This document shows positions 45,801 to 55,158 of a stretch of 64,000 nt of DNA, piece after piece. Each line of letters begins with the position of its first letter. Positions within the stretch are counted from its first letter, which is position 1. The translations under genes and the position numbers were made by a program. This DNA comes from Anthoceros angustus (Eukaryota > Streptophyta > Anthocerotopsida > Anthocerotales > Anthocerotaceae). The notes below the pieces were generated by a model. It ran no database searches. It was not told where the DNA came from and worked only from the letters and a program-made list of their open reading frames with translations. The DNA is taken from assembly GCA_010909165.1 (NCBI GenBank), contig MU008154.1, positions 310,001 through 374,000 of the forward strand. Direction: 5' to 3'.

Positions 45801-46990
45801 CTAGAACGGCAGATAGAAGACCGGCCTTCACCTGGATGGACGGGCAGAAAGTAGGGCAACAGCCACATCTCTGGAGGCAGAGGATTATTTCCATCCCATT
45901 CAAACGCTCCAAGAACCTGCACCCGGAAAGACCTATTTCCTGAGATCCTCAGCCAATAAGAGTGCAAGAAGACCAGCTTTTCGCGTAGCTTAGCCAATTC
46001 ATACCGATAGCCAAAATTTCCCCCAGGAAGGAATTGCAGTGGCTCCACCGTGCTTTAGAATCCACACTCGACCCCTCTCCAAAGCCCCAGACTCTTCATC
46101 CTCAAGCTTGTCCCCCAACAATCTCAGAGAAACGTAAGTGAGGGCGGATCCGAACATAGTGCTGTGACCCTCTATATGAAGACCCCACCCTCCGTCCTTG
46201 TTCTGCATGCCACAGACATCCGTCAGCTGACACCCGCCATCTATGAAAGACCAGGACTTCAAAGATCCAGCACATCACACAAGCAGCACTGTTTCAAGAC
46301 AAGGGTAAAGCCCGATGCTTAACCACTTGCTCACCTGGTGGTTGTACAAATAGCGGCATATTTCCTTTTTGTGAGCTGCTGATAGCACCGAATTCATTCC
46401 TCCCGTCACATACAAAGTGATGATCTGACACCAGTACCCAAAATTTAAGCACACGCAAGCGAGGAGGCGGGCAGTCGAGAAATATGATCAAATTATCTGA
46501 CAGCATCCAGGAGCTCACCAGTCCAGGCATGAGGAACATAGGGCCACCGTAGTCATTGGGCCAGTGCCCATCCTCGGCTTGGATAGTAGAGTAGAAGCGG
46601 ATAGCCCGGCGCAAGGTAGTCTCGATAGCATCGTCTGTGACATCATCAGGACCACTGATCTTCACTTGGGGTGGCAGAGGGGGAACTGGGTTCTTGATTG
46701 CAAACTGCAGGCGCAGAAATCGCACGAGAGTCAGCCAAACAAGAAACATGTCCAACTCGCCACAATGCGGGGGGAAAGGCACGAGCCTGGCGTCTCATGA
46801 TCAGGTCTGAACTGTGTCGCGTCTCATGCTTGTGGGCAGTAAACTGAGACCGTAGATCTTCGATCTCGGCGATGGCACGCACGGAATCAGGACCTGCGTC
46901 CTCTTGAAACTCCCAGACCTGCCGCCCAACGTGATCGTTTGTTGAGCGCAGCCATGGGCCTGCGCCTTCCGCAGTCTTGAGCGTCCACAT
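42842..46990 (-). CDS. CAS1: Cycloartenol synthase (oxidosqualene cyclase)
   Basis: Eighteen exons join in phase to 759 residues, the length of Arabidopsis CAS1: 46990-46787, 46704-46519, 46424-46335, 46202-46005, 45916-45832, 45741-45575, 45469-45281, 45156-45043, 44943-44821, 44626-44504, 44364-44266, 44162-44106, 44003-43957, 43858-43715, 43594-43417, 43303-43223, 43127-43044 and 42952-42842. It starts [20 protein letters not shown]. The catalytic DCTAE (Asp about residue 486) sits in [14 protein letters not shown], whose H and I match His477/Ile481 of Arabidopsis CAS1. Those residues mark a cycloartenol rather than a lanosterol product. QW repeats such as [13 protein letters not shown] are present. 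The enzyme makes the first plant sterol ring system in the ER membrane. Intron 1 appears to use a GC donor (CAG/gctcgt). No disabling change was seen. Confidence 0.95.
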
Positions 46991-47388
46991 TGCCTATCCT
47001 CCGTCCCAGCGCGGGCCGGGCACAATGCTGCCGTTCTTCACGACCCACGCAGCACAGTACAGCTATGCATGTCTCTCACTCCTTCGCACTGCGCTCGGAT
47101 TCCTGCATGTGCGTCGCGGAGTTTGCAAGGCCTCCAAGATGCGCAGCTTTAGAAGTGCTAGACAGAGACGTCCAGTAATCAGCATAAGGCACGTACAAGC
47201 CTGTTCAAAGCCAAACAGGTGAGGTGAGCTCCATCAACGAAGGAAAAAACTCGATCCCAGCAGTCCATAATATTATAGATACAAACGCTAATAGTCGCTG
47301 GAATTGCAGCTCGAATTCATATGCACACTCCTGTCGGTTTGTCAAGTAAATCTTGCCAAAGACGGGCATATCTGATCTCCTCTCCTAC
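46991..47388. other. Intergenic, CAS promoter / cytochrome b5 3' side
   Basis: Upstream region of CAS. No distinct motif could be assigned. Confidence 0.4.
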
Positions 47389-48215
47389 CTAGCTTTCCGC
47401 TTTGGTTAAAAAGCGGACTGCCACTGCCAAGCCTAGAATTGCAAGGGGAACTAGGAATTGTAGAATCTTGATGAGAAACTCGGAGGTTTTGTCGTGGTTG
47501 TAAGCGGCTTGCTTTGCAGGTTTGTATACAGGCTTCTCGGGGAATGATGTAGTATCCACATCCCCAACCAGATACTCCTCCATCATGGCTCTGGCGCTCG
47601 TGCTGTGGCCCACGTCTTCGAAATCCTCGGTCGCATCTTTCCCTAAGTCACACAGAAACGCAGATCAGCGTCTGCTGCCCGGCTCCGCCTTCCTGCTCAC
47701 AACAAGCTACCTAACGCGGTGTAAGCCTCACAAAAGAGCCCGAGCCGGCGAAGTACCTGTAGCTGAAAGGAGCACCTCGTCACCTCCAGGATGCTCCTCT
47801 AGGAATTTGGTGACATCATAAACCTATCAGGGCGCGAAGCCATTGTGAGACGACAGAAGCAAAAAAACACAACGAAGCAGCCTTCATGAGTGCGCCCCAT
47901 AGCACAGCATGCAATGAATGCCTAGGAAGCTACAACCTATCAGCTGAGAGGTGGAATGCGTTCAGATCACAAATCAGCCACTGCCGGATTTTTATTGGAC
48001 AGGAATCCAACAGCAAAAGTCAGAAGGCAAGCGCTACAGAATCGTGCAAGAAAACAGGATCCACAAGCAAGAAGGGCAAGGCATTCAGCTGTCCCGGGGC
48101 TCGGAATGAGGCTCAGGCGTCAGCTAACCTTGCCGTCAATGATGAGCCAGCAGTCCTTGGCATGGTTGTGCTCCGAGACCTCCTGCAAGGTGTAGACCTT
48201 CTCGGATCCGGCCAT
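47389..48215 (-). CDS. Cytochrome b5, ER tail-anchored
   Basis: Three exons, 48215-48129, 47823-47757 and 47642-47389, encode 135 residues. It begins MAGSEKVYTLQEVSEHNHAKD, then [27 protein letters not shown] with the first haem histidine in HPGG and the second in DVGHSTSA. MEEYLVGDVD and a C-terminal hydrophobic anchor (IKILQFLVPLAILGLAVAVRFL) follow. Cytochrome b5 gives electrons to ER desaturases, hydroxylases and sterol-modifying enzymes. It lies between CAS and AsnRS on the same strand; the closeness to CAS may be chance. Confidence 0.95.
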
Positions 48216-48714
48216 GGTGAACCCCTGCCTCAGCGCCTACTCCCGGTAACACAATCCCCAGCAGCGGGCGCAGTGCTCTCAACCACACGCTCCGGCGCTC
48301 TGCTGCCGCGCTTCAGCAGTTGCTGCAGCTGTCCTCGGCGGAAAACGGACAGCACAAGATGCGGCGGGCGGTCGAGCGAGGATTCCACGGCAGAAACGAG
48401 CCCGCAGACTGGAAGCGCGGGGAAGGGGCTCAGAATTATTGTCCCGAAACGAAGGTATCTAGAAACTGGCTGTTTTGGGCTGCGGGCAAGTCACCTAACC
48501 TAACCAACGCCAAGGGTGCACTGCTCCCACCGCGACAAAGCCCGCGTTTCCGACCAACTACGCCAGATGGGCTATGCTCCCATGGCATCAAATTAAATGA
48601 AGTGAATTCTTCCATGCAAACCTCCGAAGAAGGGATAGACCTCTTAGCGGTGACCCAAAAACAGAGACAGCTACAACAGCTACTCTCTCTATCCTAATCC
48701 ATCAACCTCCGTTC
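48216..48714. other. Intergenic, cytochrome b5 promoter / AsnRS 3' side
   Basis: No further gene or repeat was seen. Confidence 0.4.
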
Positions 48715-51115
48715 TCACAGATCCGCTTTGCCTGGGTATCTTGGAAAAGGTATGGCTTCTCTGATGTTGTCAAGGCCGGTCACAAAAAGGACCATCCTCT
48801 CGAAACCGAGGCCAAATCCTGCATGCTTAACAGTGCCGTACCGCCGTAAATCAAGGTAATAATCGTACTGCTCCTCTGGAACGCCAGTCTCTTTCACCCT
48901 GAGAAAAATGTTGGATCAGTCAGATGAGAAAGCAAAAGGCTTTGCAGACCAATTCCCATGTGATGATACCAAGGGCATGAAGACGACAACACAAGCACAA
49001 ACCTCTGCCTTAACACATCCAGTCTATCTTCTCTCTGACTTCCGCCCACAAGCTCCCCGATCTGCATCAGTTGGGAAAAATGTCAGCACTTCAGGAACCA
49101 AATCGAACGTGACTGAACGGGTTTCTGCACTGGTTTATCCAACCTTGGGACAAAGGACATCCATGGCTGCAACTGTTTTCCCATCGTCGTTGAGGCGCAT
49201 GTAGAACGCTTTGATGCCCTTGGGGTAGTTGTAAACGATTACTGGTTTTTTATAGACCTCTTCAGCTAGATACCTGTGACAAAAAGTATACTTGAGAGTA
49301 AGCACTCTGTTTTCAAGTACACTGGAAGTTAAAAGTCCAAAATGCAGTGGCTGGCAATACCTTTCATGCTCTGAAGCAAGATCAATTCCCCATTCCACCT
49401 TGTTCTCAAATCTCCCAGGCGGGACCTGGCAACATAAGCAACCACACTCAAACTCAAACGACTTGAGGTGGTCACGTCACTGGCACAAGACACACAACAA
49501 AGATGACCTCAGATACCTTCTCGAGAACTTCAATAGCGTCAGTATAGGACAAACGCTGGAATGGAGTCGACTCAACCATTCTCAACCGCTGTAAGACGGT
49601 CGGGTCGATTTTCTCCTCAAAAAATTTCAAATCATCTAACCTCCGTTCAAGCAAATATCTGCACAAATAACGCACATAATCCTCTGCGCAGTTCATGTCA
49701 TCCTGCAACAAGGAAGGAGAAACTAAGAGACTTGCTTGAACAGGACTGAACAGGCACCACAGCAATCTGCTTCCTCACAGACATTACCTCAAGGTCTGCA
49801 AAAGCCATTTCAGGCTCAACCATCCAGAACTCAGCCAAATGCCTTGTCGTGTGGGAGTTCTCAGCACGAAAAGTCGGCCCGAAAGTATAAACCCGACCAA
49901 GGGCACAAGCATAGGTCTCGGCTTGAAGCTGCCCTGATACGGTGAGGTATGCAGGGGTACCAAAGAAATCGGCTGCATAGTCAACTCCTCCACCCTCCTT
50001 GTGCAAAATGCCACCCTTCAATCGCAGAGTATCTTCCAGCTTTACAACCGCGTCCTTAGCGCTTGTCAACTCCTGGACAGCTCTGCTGATCTCAGATTTA
50101 CTCTTCTTGTCTGCCTTCAGCTGCTTCACTGCATCACCCTTCTCGGCCACAACCTTCTTTGCAGCTTCCACATCAGCCTCTGTAGGAGGAGGGTGCAGGA
50201 GGGCCTCCTCTTCTCTCTTTTCTGCCTGACTCAGCAACGTGGTCACCTGGAACATCTCTCCAGCACCTTCACAGTCACTGGTAGTAATAATCGGCGTCTG
50301 TAGACAAATAAAGTGCCTCTCATCGAAGAAATCATGCGTGGCTTTCGTTAGGGCATGACGAATTCGAGCGACCGCAGAGATCTGGGACACAAAACGCAAA
50401 CACACACAGCCATGTCAAAACTGCATGCTGCACAAACCCAGAACTTCAACACATCACCACACTCACCGTGTTAGTGCGGGCTCGAAGGTGCTGGTAGTTC
50501 CGCAAATGCTCGAACGACAACGCTGCCTTGGCAATGGGGTACGAAGATGTGTCGACTGTCCCCACGTCCAGGATCTTCTCCACCTTGAGTTCCACCAGCT
50601 GCTTCTTGGCACTCTCTGGAGGCTTCTTCAGCTCCCCTTCCACCACCACAGACGTCCCCGTGGGTGTCAGCTGGCCCAGAGTGCGATGATGCGCTTCTGC
50701 CACCTCGGCATCCACCATCACCTGCAGCACCGGCATCTAGTCACCCCACTCCATTGCAAGCCCTGCTTGCTCACCGGACCAGACCTACGTACCAAACTGC
50801 CAGAAATGCACAGAAGGATGGAAATCAGCGCACCTGAAGGTTGAGCGGAGTGGAGCCATCGTTGAGCTCCAGAAATGCAAAGGTGTTCTTCCCCTGCACT
50901 CGCCCTGTCTTCACCCAACCGCCCACCACCACCTTTTGACCCACGTACTCGGATCCCCCAACCTGCCCTCCCAGAATCGAGGAAATTAGCACTGTATCGG
51001 AGTACAGAGCCGGACGCAGCACCTTGCCGGCACCTCCATTCTCAAGAGCAGGCTGCGCCGACGCAGCAATGGAAACCGCATCCAGCTTCCCCGCCAGAGC
51101 CTCCCCCTCCGCCAT
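48715..51115 (-). CDS. Asparagine-tRNA ligase, class IIb (cytosolic, possibly dual targeted)
   Basis: Eight exons, 51115-50834, 50721-50467, 50381-49788, 49702-49517, 49425-49361, 49273-49144, 49061-49003 and 48898-48715, join to 584 residues. An OB-fold anticodon domain comes first ([25 protein letters not shown]). The class II core follows: [16 protein letters not shown], an inserted charged helix typical of plant SYNC1 ([15 protein letters not shown]), [30 protein letters not shown] (motif 2) and [10 protein letters not shown] with [16 protein letters not shown] (motif 3). It charges tRNA-Asn. The start MAEGEAL at 51115 gives the cytosolic form. The frame stays open upstream through ATGs at 51286 and 51319 and adds an arginine-rich leader. 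Confidence 0.95.
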
Positions 51116-51700
51116 CACGCTGGCGCTGTAGGCTGCGCTAGAGATGCGAAGTGCCCCAGCTGCCGGCCCCGCCTCTCGTCCGATCGGGGGCTTGATACCA
51201 AATTCCCAGATTCTTGGAACTAGGCCCGACGATCTCCACCGGTTGCAAAGCAAACAACCCCTGCTGGTCAGCCTGCGCAACAGCATGCAATCGACACGCA
51301 CTGGATCACCAGCACGCACAGGGCATTTGCGCTACAGTCTATGTAACTCGGGATTGGCTCAATGCGAACCCGCCCTGAAGAAACCTTGTAACTTGGGACT
51401 GAAGAAACCTAACACAAGACGCTGGAAACTGAACAAGAGCGTACTGTTAGGTGTACACAGAGATTCTACCTGCAGCTTCCGCTCACCTCACTTTAGGAAG
51501 TCAGCCCCTGGCAGACATAGCCTCCAGGTGCAGCAGAGGACGGTGCCCAGCACTTCCACTTTCGAGAAAATGTGTGGGTGGGGACGGGATCGTCAGAGAA
51601 GGTCGTCCCAGGAGCAGGAGTACTTGTGGCAACAATTTTTTCTGGATCATACCATGTGGTGGGACAACAGACGAGACAAGTAGAGCTCCCGTTCGCCTGA
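51116..51700. other. AsnRS upstream region
   Basis: Contains the open leader of AsnRS (to 51319). Beyond that no gene was seen. Confidence 0.4.
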
Positions 51701-51739
51701 CTTCCGGTGTAAGGTGTAAGGGGTCCGGCGAGCTGCTGT

Positions 51740-52140
51740 GGTTAAACAACATGTTCAAGCCAGGCTGGGTTGATGGGCAGCTCGTTGCCTTGGATATGCA
51801 GATGGGTCATGGTACCTCTCCTTCCAAGTCGAGATCTCTGGATAAGCCTGAACCTGGCAGGCGTGCAGGATGGGAAATGGGCGTCGTACGGCTAGAACCG
51901 TGAGCATGTTATGAACCGTGAGCAGGGAAATCTGCCTGAGGCTGTTGGAGCCCTGGAGTCTCTGGGCGCAGGCAGACTCTACCATTTCTGGGTCTTTGTT
52001 TCGCACTCTGCTGAAGCTGTGGTCGGCTAAGAAGGATTTAGTCGGGGGGCGATAACTCCATGATCTCACTGTCAAACTTGGGTACGAGTCGATTGCATAC
52101 TTGGGGAACCATATCTTGCGCAGGTATGGATGTGGAGGTA
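51740..52140 (+). pseudogene. PPR-related relic
   Basis: MNREQGNLPEAVGALESL (from 51911) resembles the helix pair that opens PLS-type PPR proteins. The upstream block with aagccaggctgggttgatggg has a diverged relative near 58.51 kb that precedes a clearer PPR relic. Stops occur in all frames. Confidence 0.35.
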
Positions 52141-52214
52141 AGGCCACGCAATCTGCTAGAGCTCACTCCGTCTTCACACAGGCTAGGCCTACAAGGAGGA
52201 TCTCACAGCTAGGC

Positions 52215-52640
52215 CTCTAAACAGACGAAGAAGAATTTTATTGAAGTTCACTAAGGACGGATTTCCGTCATGGGACTTGGTACTTAACAACTACTTCTAC
52301 CATGGTATGCCTAAGCTACTTGCACCCAGGGCATCCATTCCCTTTAGGCACCCCATCTAAGTATCGATCCAAGCGCAAGATGCTTAATAATGACATTTAT
52401 AAACCATAGCCTTTTGGAAACAGCCCATAGCCCTCCGTCTAATGTGTCTAAATGGCTAAAAATGTCGTGATTAAGCATCCTGAGCTTAGATCGATACTTA
52501 GATGGGGTGCTTAAAGGGAGTGGATGCCCTTGGCGCAAGTAGCTTAGGCACACCATGGTACAAGTTGTTAAGTACCAAGTCCCATGATGGAAATCCATCC
52601 TTAGTGGACTTAAATAAAATTCTTCTTCTTCTTCTACTGC
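52215..52640. repeat. Foldback element with long inverted arms
   Basis: The left arm (about 52225-52376: aattttattgaagtt, cgtcatgggacttggtact, ctaagctacttgcaccc, tccctttaggcaccccatc) is the reverse complement of the right arm (about 52487-52620: gatggggtgcttaaaggga, gcaagtagcttaggc, aagtaccaagtcccatg, aataaaatt). Arms of about 130 bp around a 110-bp centre fit a MITE or foldback transposon. Confidence 0.75.
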
Positions 52641-53010
52641 TCTTTGCCCTCCGTCTATTTCATAGAAACTATAAACGCCTACCACACGTACCAAATGAGA
52701 TGGCTTTGGCCAAAGACACACATTTATAAAAACGTCCTCCCTCTATTTCACAGAAACTATAAACGCCTACCACATGTACCAAATGAGATGGCTTTGGCCA
52801 AAGACACACATTTATAAGAACATCGTGATTGAGCATCCTGCGCTTAGATCGGTACTTAGATGGGGTGCCTAAAGGGAATGGATGCCCTTGGTGCAAGTAG
52901 CTTAGGTACACTATGGTACAAGTTGTTAAGTAACAAATCCTATGACGGAAATATGTCCTTAATGGACTTAAATAAAATTCTTCTTCTTCTTCTTCTATAA
53001 TCACATAGGC
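52640..53010 (+). repeat. Further copies of the same dispersed repeat, with TTC microsatellites
   Basis: The segment cctccgtctatttca(t/c)agaaactataaacgcctacca(c) occurs at about 52648 and 52737, and the arm with gatggggtgcctaaaggga recurs at 52859. Both arms end in aataaaattc followed by (ttc)n. The family is shared with 18.4-18.8 kb. Confidence 0.75.
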
Positions 53011-53084
53011 TTGACCATCTATACTATTTTGTGGCACTTAGTTTCTTGGCTATAGCACTTCAAACTCTACACAAAGCCCTTACA

Positions 53085-53210
53085 CTACGGTAGTTCTTCA
53101 ATAAAGAATGAAGAAAAAATAATGCTTCCATAAAAAGTGGTAGAAAAAGTAGTTCTTCAATAAAGCGTGGTAGAAAAAAAGTTCTTCAAACAAAGTGGTA
53201 GAAAAGGGTT
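53085..53210 (+). repeat. Short tandem repeats (agttcttca / gtggtagaaaa)
   Basis: agttcttca(a) and gtggtagaaaa alternate about three times. Confidence 0.6.
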
Positions 53211-53264
53211 TATACATTGGACGCGTGATCTGCCTTGGTAACATGAGCTAACCTTGTTGAATTC

Positions 53265-53385
53265 TAGCTCCTCGTAACATTACCTAACCTTGTAGAATTC
53301 TAGTTCAAAGTAGAGCTTCTAGAGGACCTAAATAACCTTGTTGAATTCTAGCTCGAAGTAGAGCTTCTAGAGGACCTAAATCAAG
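53265..53385 (+). repeat. Tandem ~58-bp repeat overlapping the orphan ORF 3' end
   Basis: taaccttgt(t/a)gaattctag(c/t)tc and gaagtagagcttctagagg recur two to three times. Confidence 0.75.
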
Positions 53386-54216
53386 ACTTAAGGAAGGCGC
53401 TACTTCCTCCGGCACATTTTTGCCAAATATGTCATTACTTGTAATGTAAAGAGGGATTGAGAATGACCCATCCAACAGCTCAATTTGAGCAACATCGGTG
53501 ATTGTTAAATCTTCCCGTCTTTTGAAGAATACGGCTATATCAAACGTTGCATTAGGAGTGTATCTTGTACTTGCTCTTTTTTTCTTTTCGATGTTGATCC
53601 CTATGGCTATGCGAGCCAAGGTATCAGCTTCAACCCATTCGCTAATTTCTCTCCGGAGCTCTTCTTTGGACTCATTTTGATAAGTCACTTCAAAGACCAC
53701 AGTATGACAACTTTCAAGAGGAGTGTCTCCTGGTCCCAAAGAGAAATCAGGTTCTTTATGCCTTCTCATGAGCTTCACCCCATGAGAGAACATGACATCC
53801 ACGTAATTCATGACTCCCAAGGCTCCCATTTTCTTCAAGAGAGCAACCATCACCCTTTCTACATAATCAATGGTAAGTTCATGTACCTCCGACAAATCAC
53901 CATATAACCAAATAAATCCATTTTCACCATCACCATCTTCAGGTAATTTACTAGGCTCCCAAGCAAACTTCCATAGTGTATCTTGACTACGTCGCCACTG
54001 TTTAAAATGGGTCTTCCATACCTTATCACTCACAAGATATGGCCCTTTCTGCCAAGACAAATCCCTATGTAAGATCTGTTTATGCTCATGGACCGCACGT
54101 CTCACACCATTATCTAGATTTTCTGCACATATCAAATCTATTTTATAAATATTTAATACATTAAAAAAATCTACACTACTGATCACGATTCGTGTTAGGT
54201 TAAAAGAATACACCAT
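53305..54216 (-). CDS. Orphan ORF with PD-(D/E)XK-like pattern
   Basis: An intronless frame of about 303 residues (ATG at 54216; upstream exons are possible). I do not recognise a named plant family. The middle has MRRHKEPDFSLGP, then HTVVFEVTYQNESKEELRREISEWVEAD, then ARIAIGINIEKKK. This PD...ExT/K spacing, followed by a helix with a tryptophan and a beta strand, resembles Uma2-type and other PD-(D/E)XK nuclease-fold proteins, common in bacteria and fungi. The lysine is replaced by tyrosine (EVTY). The C-terminus has a duplicated LGPLEALL that comes from a DNA tandem repeat at 53.28-53.37 kb. The gene lies in an AT-rich island next to transposon repeats. Confidence 0.5.
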   Translation of the reverse strand: MVYSFNLTRIVISSVDFFNVLNIYKIDLICAENLDNGVRRAVHEHKQILHRDLSWQKGPYLVSDKVWKTHFKQWRRSQDTLWKFAWEPSKLPEDGDGENGFIWLYGDLSEVHELTIDYVERVMVALLKKMGALGVMNYVDVMFSHGVKLMRRHKEPDFSLGPGDTPLESCHTVVFEVTYQNESKEELRREISEWVEADTLARIAIGINIEKKKRASTRYTPNATFDIAVFFKRREDLTITDVAQIELLDGSFSIPLYITSNDIFGKNVPEEVAPSLSLDLGPLEALLRARIQQGYLGPLEALL

Positions 54217-54588
54217 GGACACAAAACAAAGAACAAGATGAAAACAACCTATCGGCCTCGGTGTAGTCTAGCTTGGCATGAAAACATGCACAATTGCTCG
54301 TAAGTGCAAATGATCTCAACATAGCTAAACTCATTCGCGAAACCTGCCTCGGCTGCATCTGACTTGGTGCGGTTCAGCAGCCAATTAATCAAAGACTCTG
54401 GAATGTCGGATTAGAAGCTAAGCACTGATGTAAAAGACCTTGGAGAAACTATCAGGACTGGAATTGGTGGTCGTGTGTATGGAGAGCATGAAGTAACCAC
54501 ATGAGGGCCAGTATTTGAGAAAAATGGAAGAGCTCCAATCACAAGCTTCTCTTGCTGGGGACGTTGGTTTGTGCCGAGTTTAACTATC
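54217..54588. other. Upstream region of the orphan ORF
   Basis: No clear feature was seen. Confidence 0.35.
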
Positions 54589-54785
54589 TACATATGACTC
54601 CATTTCGCATCAGTCGTGTCTCTCCATAAATTACAGTTAAACGAAATCGGATTGTTTCTACGACTCCATTCTGCATAAGTCACGTGACTCTCCATACATT
54701 ACAGTTAACGAAATCGGATTGCTATCTGTGACTCCATTCTTCAGTCACGTGACTCTCCATAAATTACGATTAACGAATTGGGCAA
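54589..54785 (+). repeat. Three tandem ~65-bp units
   Basis: Each has gactccatt(t/c), gactctccata(a/c)attac(a/g) and aacgaa(a)t(c/t)gg. Units 2 and 3 carry cacgtgac, a G-box-like core. Confidence 0.75.
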
Positions 54786-55158
54786 GTAGCATCGAACTGG
54801 CCCTTCGCCCTTTGCCCTTTGCCTAGCATGAAGGACTTGACTATTCTATGCGGTGCAGCGGAGATGCGTTCTAGTAGCGGCTTGTCAATGTCGGATGAGG
54901 GAGACAGAAGGAACGCTCATTGATCACTGAGCTCCCAGAGACACAAACTGCCAGGTCTCTGTCCAGTTGTGACGGTAGGTGGCACACTGTGAAGTAGGTC
55001 TCACCTGCTGCTCGGCCTGCTTGACTATGACATACAAGCTTGTCTGTTCCAACTTCGAAGCACTTCGGAGCCTCAGGATAGATCTCTGAACCGTATACAT
55101 GTTTCGATCTGGGTCAGGAACAGAGCCTATCTTGCAGGTAGAGCGGGGGACAAGAGAG
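54786..55158. other. PRISE upstream region
   Basis: Promoter and 5' leader of the reductase gene. An in-frame ATG at 55099 precedes the favoured start. Confidence 0.4.
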
